This document shows, one piece after another, positions 15,360-23,892 of a DNA stretch of 64,000 bases. The notes beneath the pieces are model-generated. The model ran no database searches. It was not told the DNA's origin and worked only from the letters and a program-made list of their open reading frames with translations. The position numbers and the translations under genes are program-made. How positions within the stretch are numbered: the first letter of the stretch is position 1; every line of letters starts with the position of its first letter. This DNA is from EA-27 sp964396265 (GTDB lineage Archaea > Thermoplasmatota > Thermoplasmata > RBG-16-68-12 > EA-27): contig CAYNEM010000004.1 in NCBI GenBank assembly GCA_964396265.1, positions 62,001 to 126,000 on the forward strand, read 5' to 3'.

Positions 15360-16778
15360 ATGTGTGAGGGCAGTAAGCCTCAAGTCCGTGCTGGTCTTCT
15401 CGACCTCGTGTTCGTCCTCCCGTTCGTGGACCCGGGTCTCGGGAACACAGCGCACATGTTCGGCTCGAAGGATTCGAAGGTCGCGGCGATCATGGACCCG
15501 CTCCGCGACGTGGACCAATACCTGGCGGCGGCGGAGCACTACGGCTTACGGATTGAGTACGCGATGGACACGCACCTGCACAACGACTTCGTGTCCGGGG
15601 CGCGAGAGCTCGCCGCCAAGACCGGAGCGAAGGTGATCGCGAGCGCGGACGCGGGCCTCGGGTTCGAACACACGCCCATTCGCGGCGGCGAGTCCGTCGA
15701 TCTCGCGGAGCTGAAGATCACCGCCATCGCGACGCCGGGGCACACGCCGGAGCATGTCGCCTACGCGGTTTCCCTGGACGGCAAACCATCCGCACTGTTC
15801 AGCGGAGGCGCGTTGATCGTCGGCGGCGCGGCGCGGACGGACCTCCTCGGGGCGGAGAACAGCGTCCCCCTCGCGAAGCAGCTCTACCACTCCCTGCGTG
15901 ATCAGATCATGAAACTGCCCGATGCGGTGAGCGTCTTCCCGACGCATGGGGCGGGATCCTTCTGCGCGGGACCGACGACCTCGGAGCGGCAGACGACGAT
16001 CGGGCGGGAGCGGGCCACAAACCCCCTCGTCCGGGCCTCGTCGGAGGAAGAGTTCGTCCGGCGTGCGCTCGAGGGCCTCCCCTCCTACCCGGTGTACTTC
16101 GGAACGCTGCGAGCCGTGAACCAGGCGGGGCCAAAGGTCCTCGGCGGGCTCCCGAACCTCGAGCCACTGCCGCCAAAGCGGGTGCAGGAGCTGGCGGCGG
16201 ACGGGGTGTCCGTCCTCGACGTCCGACCGCCGCCACTGTTCCTCCGGGGCCACGTCCCCCGGGCGTACGGGATCTGGGCGAACGCGCCCCTGACCACGTG
16301 GGCCGGCTGGCTCATCCCGATCGGGACCCCGCTCGTCCTCGTGACCCATGGCGCACGCGATCTCGAGCTCGCGGTCCGCCAGCTCGTCCGGATCGGGTTC
16401 GACGACCTTCGCGGATCCTTGGATGGCGGCATGGCGGCATGGGAGGCCGCGGGTCTCCCCGTGCAGCGCGTGCCGCTCGTCGCACCATGGGACCTCGCGC
16501 CGAGACTGCGAAAGCCCGATGCGCCCGTCGTCCTCGACGTCCGCCAGGACGACGAGTGGGCGGACGGCCACATCCCCGGGGCCGTGCACGTCGAGAACGG
16601 GCGGCTGCCATGGGACGACCTCCCGATGCCGAAGGACCGGCCGATCGTCGTGCATTGTCACACGGGGAACCGGTCGAGCTCGGGGGCCTCGGTCCTCCTC
16701 CGGCGCGGATACAAGGACGTCGCCCTCCTCGACGGAGGATACGCCGGTTGGTCATCGCAGGGGTTCCCGGTCGAGTGA
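15360..16778 (+). CDS. MBL-fold protein with two rhodanese domains, metal site degraded
   Basis: A 472-residue protein of the MBL-rhodanese-rhodanese family, relatives of persulfide dioxygenases that oxidise glutathione persulfide or similar. The MBL part (about 10-230) has THLHNDFVSG where THxHxDH is usual, keeps TPGHTPEH, but reads LFSGGALIVGG where the family has a GD with the metal-binding Asp. Rhodanese 1 (about 270-360) lacks the catalytic Cys; rhodanese 2 (about 365-472) has it in VVHCHTGNRSS. So sulfur transfer by the last domain is likely, oxygenase activity doubtful. I start at ATG 15360; a TTG 51 bases upstream is an alternative. It is convergent with a peroxiredoxin gene. Confidence 0.85.
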   Translation: MCEGSKPQVRAGLLDLVFVLPFVDPGLGNTAHMFGSKDSKVAAIMDPLRDVDQYLAAAEHYGLRIEYAMDTHLHNDFVSGARELAAKTGAKVIASADAGLGFEHTPIRGGESVDLAELKITAIATPGHTPEHVAYAVSLDGKPSALFSGGALIVGGAARTDLLGAENSVPLAKQLYHSLRDQIMKLPDAVSVFPTHGAGSFCAGPTTSERQTTIGRERATNPLVRASSEEEFVRRALEGLPSYPVYFGTLRAVNQAGPKVLGGLPNLEPLPPKRVQELAADGVSVLDVRPPPLFLRGHVPRAYGIWANAPLTTWAGWLIPIGTPLVLVTHGARDLELAVRQLVRIGFDDLRGSLDGGMAAWEAAGLPVQRVPLVAPWDLAPRLRKPDAPVVLDVRQDDEWADGHIPGAVHVENGRLPWDDLPMPKDRPIVVHCHTGNRSSSGASVLLRRGYKDVALLDGGYAGWSSQGFPVE

Positions 16779-17237
16779 TCACGCGGGTATCGCGCCAAAC
16801 TCTGTCAGCTTCCGACGGACGTGGTCCACGTGGCCCCGCGGGGCGATCTCCGACCGGTGGACGTCGCGGACCTTCCCTTCTCCGTCGATGAGGTACGTGA
16901 CCCTCTTCGCGTACCCGAGGAGGCCAAGCGTTCCGTACTGTCGCGCGATGTCCTTGCCGGGGTCCGCGACGAGGCGGAAGTTCAACCCGCGGTGCTCGGC
17001 GAAGCGGCGATGGGACTCCCGGTCCTGGGTGGAGACGCCGACGACCTCGGCGCCGAGCTCGCGCAGCGCCTCCAGGTTGTCCCGGAATGCGCATGCCTCC
17101 GCGGTGCAGCCCGCCGTCTCGTCCTTCGGGTAGAAGTAGAGGATCGTCCAGCGGCCCCGGAGCAGAGACAGCCGGAACGCGCGGCCGTCCTGGTCCTCGC
17201 CCTCGAAGTCCGGGGCCACGCTCCCTACGTCGAGCAT
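16779..17237 (-). CDS. bcp: Peroxiredoxin, Bcp/PrxQ type
   Basis: A 152-residue thiol peroxidase of normal length. The active-site segment PKDETAGCTAEACAFRD contains the peroxidatic Cys and, five residues on, the resolving Cys typical of Bcp/PrxQ. It reduces hydrogen peroxide and lipid hydroperoxides, using thioredoxin as donor in known members. It is the last gene of a three-gene minus-strand run (QueC-like, LigB-like, Bcp) with 4-base spacing from the LigB-like stop, so it is probably co-transcribed. Confidence 0.93.
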   Translation of the reverse strand: MLDVGSVAPDFEGEDQDGRAFRLSLLRGRWTILYFYPKDETAGCTAEACAFRDNLEALRELGAEVVGVSTQDRESHRRFAEHRGLNFRLVADPGKDIARQYGTLGLLGYAKRVTYLIDGEGKVRDVHRSEIAPRGHVDHVRRKLTEFGAIPA

Positions 17238-17241
17238 GTCC

Positions 17242-18039
17242 TCATCCGGGCTCGAACTCCAGGACCGCGAGGCCCACGGAGCCGAACACCTGCTCGTTCG
17301 ACACCAGCCGCGGCTTGAACCTCGGCCCCAGGGCGCCCACCATCGTGAAGAGCGGGGCCAAGTCCCCCTCCGGCGCGACCGTCGCCCACTTCAGCGGGTC
17401 GAAGCTCGCGAGCTCCAGATATCTCCGTGCGAGGATCGTGTCGATGATCTCCCCTCCGATCTTCTCGCCCTCGGGCCAGGGCTTCGGCGACGTCATGTCG
17501 ATCAGGTCGAGGCGGTGCGTGATCGAGCCGGTGCTCACGAACGCGGCGCTCTTCCCCGAACGCTCGACCGCGGAAGCGATGGCCTGGCCCCACGCCATGT
17601 GGTCCTCGGGAGGGAGGGGCGCGATGGAGAGGGGCACCACGGGGATCTTCGCGCTCGGCGCCAGGTGCAGGAGGGCCGCCCACGCGCCGTGGTCGAGGCC
17701 CCATTGCTCCGTCGTGGCGACCTCCAGATGGCGGCGTCTCCCCTCTTCCATGAGGAAGCGTGCCAGCTCGGGATCGCCGGGCGCATCGTACGTCACCTGG
17801 TAGAGACTTCGCGGGAGTCCCTGGAAGTCGTGGAGGCACTTGGGGCGCGCGCTCGCCTGCACGAGGAACCCGTCCGGAGACATCCAGTGCGGGGACGACA
17901 CGATGATCACGTCCGGCTCGATCCGCCGCTCGACCTCGAGCGTGTGCATGACGCCGACCGTCGCCTTCCCCATGCCGCCGAACAGTCCGGGCTCAATCAG
18001 GTTCGGCGCGTTCGGCGCGTACACACCGTAGACGATCAT
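17242..18039 (-). CDS. LigB/DODA-type extradiol dioxygenase-family protein
   Basis: A 265-residue protein of the class III extradiol dioxygenase (LigB catalytic subunit) family, which also includes MEMO proteins. Likely metal residues are His in APNAPNLI-region context, VSSPHW (His53 area) and WGLDHGAW. Classical members use Fe(II) to open catechol rings; archaeal members often have unknown substrates. It sits between a divergent QueC paralog, whose stop is one base from this ATG, and a peroxiredoxin. That operon is odd for a simple aromatic-degradation enzyme and may indicate a different substrate. Confidence 0.8.
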   Translation of the reverse strand: MIVYGVYAPNAPNLIEPGLFGGMGKATVGVMHTLEVERRIEPDVIIVSSPHWMSPDGFLVQASARPKCLHDFQGLPRSLYQVTYDAPGDPELARFLMEEGRRRHLEVATTEQWGLDHGAWAALLHLAPSAKIPVVPLSIAPLPPEDHMAWGQAIASAVERSGKSAAFVSTGSITHRLDLIDMTSPKPWPEGEKIGGEIIDTILARRYLELASFDPLKWATVAPEGDLAPLFTMVGALGPRFKPRLVSNEQVFGSVGLAVLEFEPG

Positions 18040-18040
18040 C

Positions 18041-18736
18041 TCAATCGACCGCGTACGCGACCGGGTCGCGAACGCCCAGGCCCCGGAACGCGTCCCTTCG
18101 TTCGAGGCACGAGGCGCACCGCCCGCAGTGTTTCACGCCATCCCAATAGCAGGACCACGTGTGTTCGAACGGGACACCGAGCTTGAGGCCCATGGTCACG
18201 ACCTCCTCCTTCGGCTTCCCTGCGAGGGGGAGTTTGATCGCGACGTGCGACTTCGGGTACGACCAGAGGCCGAGGCGGTAGAGGGAGTTCACGTGGACGA
18301 AGAAGTCGGGGCTCGAGTCCGGGAACGTCTCCGGGTCGATCCCGTTGTGGCCGCCGACGATGAGCGGCGTGCCCAGGGTCTCCGCGTAGTAGCCGGCGAT
18401 TGAATAGAAGATCAGGTTCCTGGCAGGGATGTAGGGATCGGGCGCTTTCGCGAGGAGTAGGTTCTGCAGGCCCTCCTTCTTGAGGTCGTCGATCTCTTTG
18501 AGGAAGGGGAGGGGGACGGTGATCAGCTCAGGGGTTTTGGCGGCGGTGAGGAGAGCCCGGATCGAGCGCACCTCCGCAGAGGGGCGGGCGTGGTAGTCGA
18601 TGGTCAAGGCGAGCGGGTTCCATCCCTGCTGGCGCGTCCACCACAAGCATACCGCGGAGTCGATTCCCCCACTCAGGAGGACGAGAGCCTTCAGATTCTC
18701 TCGGGAAGGGTCGCCAGTCTGCGTTCCCGACCCCAT
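18041..18736 (-). CDS. Divergent QueC-like PP-loop protein
   Basis: A 231-residue N-type ATP pyrophosphatase related to 7-cyano-7-deazaguanine synthase. It has the PP-loop LLSGGIDSAV, the YIPARNLIF segment and the four-Cys zinc site in WSCYWDGVKHCGRCASC. It differs from the canonical QueC at 53.5 kb: DYGQRH is replaced by DYHARP. A canonical QueC and QueE exist elsewhere in the window, so this paralog may act on another substrate, for example adding an amide or nitrile to a different carboxylate. It is the first gene of a run with the LigB-like and Bcp genes. A GGTTAAGTG element upstream could be its promoter. Confidence 0.82.
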   Translation of the reverse strand: MGSGTQTGDPSRENLKALVLLSGGIDSAVCLWWTRQQGWNPLALTIDYHARPSAEVRSIRALLTAAKTPELITVPLPFLKEIDDLKKEGLQNLLLAKAPDPYIPARNLIFYSIAGYYAETLGTPLIVGGHNGIDPETFPDSSPDFFVHVNSLYRLGLWSYPKSHVAIKLPLAGKPKEEVVTMGLKLGVPFEHTWSCYWDGVKHCGRCASCLERRDAFRGLGVRDPVAYAVD

Positions 18737-18838
18737 GGCGGCGCTTCGAACGAAAGCCTTTCACTTAACCCTTTGGCCAACGGAAGTGGAGAGGGCTCGA
18801 ATCCTCAGGATCTCCAAGGCCGGGCCTCGGAGTACAGC

Positions 18839-20196
18839 TCATACCGTAGGTCGCGCTATAAGCGGGCAAACGGCCAGCGACACCGGCCCTAAAGATGCGA
18901 CCCGAATTGGCGGCAAGGGGCTCAGGCCTCGCAAAAGTGGATGCCAGGGATACTTCTCATACCGTGCGTAATAAATTGGATAGCGGTCGAGGGAATTCGC
19001 GTCGATCGCATACGGGGTGTCTCCGATACCGTCGTTTCCGACTTGGTCCTGATTCGGCCCGCTCATGACATCGACGCCCCCGTAGTCTGACCAGTAGTTC
19101 CCTCCATTGGGGTATCCGTCGTCCCAGCGGTTCTCGGTCCCCAGGTCGTCGTAGGCGGGGAAGAGCGGGTCGCGGAACTCATTGTGGTGCACGGTCGCAT
19201 TCCGGGTGGATGCGAGGTGCACTCCTCCGCAGACCGCGCCGAAAACGTTCCGCACGACGAGAAGGTCCGCGGAATCTTTGGCGGCAATCCCGAACCCCAC
19301 CCATTTTCCCCAAAAGGGAGGTAGGAAGGCGCTCCCCTCGACCGTCACGTTGATCGCGAGTTGGAGGGTGAGACCGGATCCACTGTTGATGATCGTGTTC
19401 CTCGTGAGGAAAACATCGCGAGCCGCGAGAAGCTGGATACCCAGACATGAATGAAACTGGAGTCTTCGATGCGCACGTGGGAGGAGGCGACGCTTAGGAC
19501 CCCCATCGAACCCCCGACAACTGCCCGGCGGATGGTCACCCCATGAGAGACGTTGAACGTGATCGCATAGCTGCTCAATTCGAAGTTCGAATCCTCAATG
19601 CGGACGTCCCAGGCCCTCAGCAGGGAGACGCCCACCGCCAGCATCCCGTTCCACCGGGTATCGACCCGGCTGATGTTCACGAACTGCGAGTCCTCCACGT
19701 GAATTCCCGTGATCGTTGGCGTGGCACGATGGTAGCCGCCCCAATCCCCGTTGAAGCCGACTTGGTCGACTTCGATGTTCCGTGAGTTGATGAGGCGAAT
19801 GTGCACGCCGTTGTAGATCGAATAGAACGACTCTACGCGGGCGTTCGTGACGTTTTCAAGGCGTATTCCGTCGTACGGGTATGGGCGTTCATAGAACCCG
19901 CACGCAAGGACATTCCGAATCATGAAATGCGAGCTCGTGTCCTTGACTTGAATCCCATGGCCGGCCCCGGTCAGGATGTGCCAAAGCTCGACGCGGTAGG
20001 GATCGAGAGGCGTGCCGGTGCCTCCCCTCACCCCGTTTGCGGCGGTGAAATTGGCGTCGCCGACAATCAGAATCGGATCGTGGGCTGGCTGACTTCCGGA
20101 CGGCAAACATCTGGCGGTCAGGGGATTCGGCGCAGGAGTCGGGTCACCGGTCATCGACAGCAACGCAAACGTTACGGCGAGCAACGCAACGGCCAA
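18839..20196 (-). pseudogene. NosD-like right-handed beta-helix exported protein, split by a frameshift
   Basis: Two adjoining frames together make one protein. The first (from a TTG at 20196) has a signal-like hydrophobic start and beta-helix repeats of the form GIHVEDSQFVNIS and VRIEDSNFEL. Near 19440-19450 the repeat pattern moves to another frame (GIQLLAARDVFLTRN) and continues to the stop at 18839, ending with the NosD-type segment GNYWSDYGGVD then GDTPYAIDANSLDRYPI. One indel would restore a protein of about 450 residues. It may be a true lesion or an assembly error. Intact relatives are surface or periplasmic proteins that bind sugars or metals. Confidence 0.75.
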
Positions 20197-20307
20197 GCGA
20201 ATCCCTTTCTTCGGTCCGAGGTGCGAGCGCCCTAATAACGATTGTATCCGTCAGAGGTTTTGGTCTATGCGATTCATGCTCGACGAATCGCACGGAACGT
20301 TGTATTG

Positions 20308-21279
20308 TTATCCTTCGTCGGTGTCCAAACGAGGGCTCTCCAAGTCGAGGGGAAGCGGTGCGTTCGCGTAGATGGGCGTCAAGCGGTTGCGGTACTTGAG
20401 GAGCTTTCCGTGCACCGCCAGATCGTATTGCTCCATGATCTGCTTCGCGATCGGTCCGATGTCGCCCTGCCCGACGCGCCGCCCGTCGACCTCTCCCACG
20501 GCCACGATGCCGGCGCCCGTGCCGCACAGGAACACCTCGTCCGCGTGGTAGAGCTCGGACCGGGGGACGCGGCGCTCCTCCACCGCCAACCCGAGGTCGC
20601 GTCCGATCTCCATCACGTTCGCGCGCGTGATCCCCTCCAGGATGTCCTCGGACACGGAAGGAGTGATCAGGGTCTTGCGCCGAACCAGGAACAGGTTCTC
20701 CACGGACCCCTCGCTCACGTTCCCCTCCTTCGTCAGGAAGATCGCCTCATCGTACCCCGCGCGTGCGGCCTCCATCGCCGCCAACATGGAGTTCACGTAC
20801 GCACCGCAGATCTTGGCGGCGGGCGGGATCATCGTGTTCGAGACGCGCGTCCACGACGATACCATGCAGGAGATGACCTTCTTCCCGAGGTACGAGCCCA
20901 GGGGCGTGTTGAGGAGGACCCAACGGGTGCGTTGCGTCTGCGGCCGGACGCGGATCGTCCCCTCGCCCAGGAAGACGAGGGGCCGGATGTACGTGTCCTC
21001 GCGGAACCCGTTCGCCCGAAGGAGTTTCATCGTCATGTCCCACATCTGGTCCTTCGAGGGACCCTCCCGCAGCTCGAGGATACTCATGTTGCGCACAAGA
21101 CGCTCGAGGTGCGCATCGAGCTCCCAGACGTACAGCTCGTGCTCGTCAGGCGCATAGTACGCGCGGATGCCCTCGAAAACACCCGTGCCGTAGTGCAGCG
21201 CATGGGTCGAAACGTGCACCGTCGCCTTGTCCCATCGGACGATCACGCCGTCCAGGACCGCGTAACGGGGCAGCGCCAT
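20308..21279 (-). CDS. ilvE: Branched-chain amino acid aminotransferase
   Basis: A 323-residue class IV PLP aminotransferase that interconverts leucine, isoleucine and valine with their 2-oxo acids using glutamate/2-oxoglutarate. Family motifs: THALHYGTGVFEGIRAY at the N-terminus, the PLP Lys region PPAAKICGAYVNSMLA, DEAIFLTKEGNVSEGSVENL, and the phosphate-binding FLCGTGAGIV near the C-terminus. Length is normal. Promoter upstream not clear. It stands alone in the minus-strand run, not with ilvBCD. Confidence 0.95.
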   Translation of the reverse strand: MALPRYAVLDGVIVRWDKATVHVSTHALHYGTGVFEGIRAYYAPDEHELYVWELDAHLERLVRNMSILELREGPSKDQMWDMTMKLLRANGFREDTYIRPLVFLGEGTIRVRPQTQRTRWVLLNTPLGSYLGKKVISCMVSSWTRVSNTMIPPAAKICGAYVNSMLAAMEAARAGYDEAIFLTKEGNVSEGSVENLFLVRRKTLITPSVSEDILEGITRANVMEIGRDLGLAVEERRVPRSELYHADEVFLCGTGAGIVAVGEVDGRRVGQGDIGPIAKQIMEQYDLAVHGKLLKYRNRLTPIYANAPLPLDLESPRLDTDEG

Positions 21280-21427
21280 GGTCTCAGGGACTGTATGGCT
21301 CCAACCGATATGAGGCCTTCGTCGTCATTACCATACGAATGTCAATGTCACGACGACAACGATGGACGTTCGATTCAGAAATCCCTTCCGCTTACGAACA
21401 AACGCACGATTTCTCATCGTTGGCGAA

Positions 21428-22207
21428 TCAGCGTCCCGTCCACTTCGGCGGTCGCTTCTCGAGGAAAGCCCGAACCCCCTCTTCCTTGTCCTGCGTCGAG
21501 AACACGATCGAGAAGAGGCTCTGCTCGAAGCGCAGGCCCTGGTCGATCGGCAGGCGGGCGGAGGCCTTCACTGCTTCCTTCGCGAGGCGAACGGCCGCCG
21601 GGGACTTCTCCGCGATCTTGTTGGCGAGCTCCATCGTCCGGGACTCAAGCTGCTCGTGGGGCACGACCTCGTCGACGAGCCCGATCCGCAGGGCCTCCGC
21701 GGCGGGGATGCGGTCGCCCGTGAGGATGAGCTCCATCGCCTTGCCCAGGCCGACGAGGCGGGGCAACCTCTGGCTCCCGCCGCCGCCGGGGATGATGCCG
21801 ATGTTGATCTCCGGTTGCCCGAGGCTCGCCCGGTCGCTGGCGATCCGGATGTCGCACGCCATCGCGAGCTCGCATCCGCCGCCGAGGCAGTAGCCGTTGA
21901 TCATTGCGATGATCGGCTTGTGGAACCGGTCGACGACGTTGTACAGGGACGCGTGGCCGTACCCCGTCCATTGGTCGACCGGCGTCTTGCCCGCAAATTC
22001 CGTGATGTCCGCGCCCGCGACGAACGCCTTGTCCCCGGCTCCCGTGACGATGACCACGCGAACGGTCTCGTCCGCCTCAAGTTCCGCCAGGGATGCGGCG
22101 ATCTCTTCCTTCATCTTCGAGTTCATCGCGTTGAGCTTGTCGGGTCGGTTGAGGCGGAGGATTGCGACCGCCCCCGCCCGCGCGACCAAGACCGTGTCGA
22201 ACGCCAT
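21428..22207 (-). CDS. Enoyl-CoA hydratase (crotonase family)
   Basis: A 259-residue crotonase-fold enzyme that hydrates 2-enoyl-CoA in beta-oxidation. Oxyanion-hole segments AFVAGADITEF and INGYCLGGGCELAMACD are present. The two catalytic Glu positions are plausible: GGGCELAM and GQPEINIGIIPGGGG. I start at the ATG of MAFDTVLVARAG, not 42 bases upstream, because a TTATAC box on the minus strand at about 22236 predicts transcription starting right at this ATG. Two more crotonase genes and an acyl-CoA ligase occur in the window. Confidence 0.92.
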   Translation of the reverse strand: MAFDTVLVARAGAVAILRLNRPDKLNAMNSKMKEEIAASLAELEADETVRVVIVTGAGDKAFVAGADITEFAGKTPVDQWTGYGHASLYNVVDRFHKPIIAMINGYCLGGGCELAMACDIRIASDRASLGQPEINIGIIPGGGGSQRLPRLVGLGKAMELILTGDRIPAAEALRIGLVDEVVPHEQLESRTMELANKIAEKSPAAVRLAKEAVKASARLPIDQGLRFEQSLFSIVFSTQDKEEGVRAFLEKRPPKWTGR

Positions 22208-22422
22208 GCGTTCCCCCGGTGGAATCGAACGATGGTATAAGAGCGTCACCCGGGGCCGTCTTGGAGTACAGACGATGGCATCGCAGGGGGTGATTCCCCG
22301 GCGAGAGATCGCGAAGGGGGAACCCGGCTAGTTGGCGGCGATCGCTTCGGAGCCTACGGCCGCCGAGAGGAGAGTCTTCGCCTCGCGGACTCCACGGCTC
22401 GCGAGGTACGAAGCCGGGCGCC

Positions 22423-22809
22423 TTACTTGCGGTGCAGGTAGGGGCTCGCCGCGGCGACGCCGGCACCGATGAGACCGACAAACCCACCGATCGTGCCCTC
22501 TTGGCCGCCCTTGACGATCAGGACGACGGAAACGACGACGGCCACGATTGCGCCGTTCCAGATGCTCCTTCTCGCGATCGCCCCGGCCACGACGAGGACG
22601 CCGCCGAGGACGAGGGTGAGGACATAGGGCACCATGGCCGCGTTCATCTGGCCCGCGGCGATACCCTCTGTCCACTTGATGTAGAACGCCACGGAGGACA
22701 AGAGGATCGCCAGGACGCCTCCCAAGATGATCAGTAGCTCGTGTGGCGGTTTCGTCGCTAGCACGGTTGCCGATATCGGCCGGCTCCCCGTATCGTAACT
22801 TTGGGCCAT
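22423..22809 (-). CDS. Four-helix membrane protein of unknown function
   Basis: A 128-residue protein (ATG in MAQSYDTG; an ATG four codons further upstream is also possible). Hydrophobic helices lie at about 24-44, 56-76, 84-103 and 108-124, with a short basic C-terminus (YLHRK). No catalytic motif or known family is recognised. It lies alone between two crotonase genes on the same strand, with gaps of more than 130 bases on each side. Confidence 0.62.
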   Translation of the reverse strand: MAQSYDTGSRPISATVLATKPPHELLIILGGVLAILLSSVAFYIKWTEGIAAGQMNAAMVPYVLTLVLGGVLVVAGAIARRSIWNGAIVAVVVSVVLIVKGGQEGTIGGFVGLIGAGVAAASPYLHRK

Positions 22810-22959
22810 GATTCGGGCCACAGGGAAGGAGGTCTTTGATTCTTGCGTTCTAAGTGCGCCCCGTGAGAATCAGGAACCGACAATAGAACCAGCGAGGCGG
22901 GCCTGGAATGATGATCCAGCATCGCCTGCCCGTAGAGGCGGTAGGAATCAATCATCGCG

Positions 22960-23748
22960 CTACTTGCCTTTGAAGACCGCCTTCCGCTTCTCGATGAACG
23001 AGCCGAACCCTTCCTTCGCGTCGTCCATCGCGAACAGCCGGTTCTGCAGCTCCCGTTCGAGGGAAAGGGCCTCCTTGATCGACATCTCCATCCCCTCCTG
23101 CACGGACCGTTTGATGTACCCGACCGCCCGCGCCGCGTGGTTCGGATAGCACAATCCCGAGGCGTAGTTCAGCGTCTCCCGCCAGAAGTCCGGCTGCGGC
23201 CAGACGCGGTTCACGAGGCCGATCTGCAGCGCCTCCTGCGGCGTGAGCAGCTGGCCCGTCACCATGAGGTCGATCGCCTTCGACTTCCCGATCGTCCGCG
23301 GCAGGCGCTGCGTGCCGCCCGTCCCCGGCAGGACCCCGAGGGTGACCTCCGGCAGACCGATCTTGTACGGGCCGTCCATCATGAACCGGAGGTCGCACGC
23401 GAGGGAGATCTCGAGCCCGCCGCCGACCGTGTGGCCGTTCAGCGCGGCGATGAACAACTTGGGCGTGGACTCCATCTTGTTGAGCGTCTCCTGGCAGCCA
23501 AGGCAGAACGTCGCCTTGTGGTCCGGCGTGCTCGAGCGCAGGAAGTTAATGTCCGCGCCCGCGGAAAACATGCCTTCGGAGCTGCTCGTGAGGACCGCGA
23601 CGTCGACCTCCTCGTCGTTCCGGACCTCGTCGATCCAGGAGTTCAGGTCCCGCATCAGCTCCGGGTCGTACGTGTTCGCCCTCGGCTTGTTCAGGTACCC
23701 GACCGCGACGCGCCCCTCCCTCTTGGACTGGATGTAGCGGAGTTCCAT
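22960..23748 (-). CDS. Enoyl-CoA hydratase/isomerase family protein
   Basis: A 262-residue crotonase-fold protein. Oxyanion-hole residues are in GMFSAGADINFL and LNGHTVGGGLEISLACDL; the second Glu region is GLPEVTLGVLPGTGGTQ. The match to hydratases is good around GGGLE and the active Glu positions, but substrate cannot be deduced. It has a Cys-rich insert (FCLGCQETL) not seen in the other two crotonases here. The three paralogs share low identity, so they probably serve different acyl-CoA substrates. Confidence 0.9.
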   Translation of the reverse strand: MELRYIQSKREGRVAVGYLNKPRANTYDPELMRDLNSWIDEVRNDEEVDVAVLTSSSEGMFSAGADINFLRSSTPDHKATFCLGCQETLNKMESTPKLFIAALNGHTVGGGLEISLACDLRFMMDGPYKIGLPEVTLGVLPGTGGTQRLPRTIGKSKAIDLMVTGQLLTPQEALQIGLVNRVWPQPDFWRETLNYASGLCYPNHAARAVGYIKRSVQEGMEMSIKEALSLERELQNRLFAMDDAKEGFGSFIEKRKAVFKGK

Positions 23749-23892
23749 CGGCTGGCCCCCGCGTCCGAAGGTCGGCGCTGTAATAAAGGCTTGCGACCGG
23801 GGGCGAACCGCCGCCTTCGCGGTAGGCTCCGATTGGCGGGTCTTCGGTGCGTGGCCTCAGAATGCGGCCGCGGGGCGATGGGAAGCCCGCAT

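Noticed and set aside
18785..18815. GGCTCGAATCC, a tRNA-like T-loop upstream of the QueC paralog
   Set aside because: The 5-bp stem does not close around a 7-nt loop and no D-arm, anticodon or acceptor stem is found at the right distance.
22275..22331. 18-codon frame between a crotonase and a membrane protein
   Set aside because: It is too short, without a TATA box at the right distance, and its composition is not distinctive.
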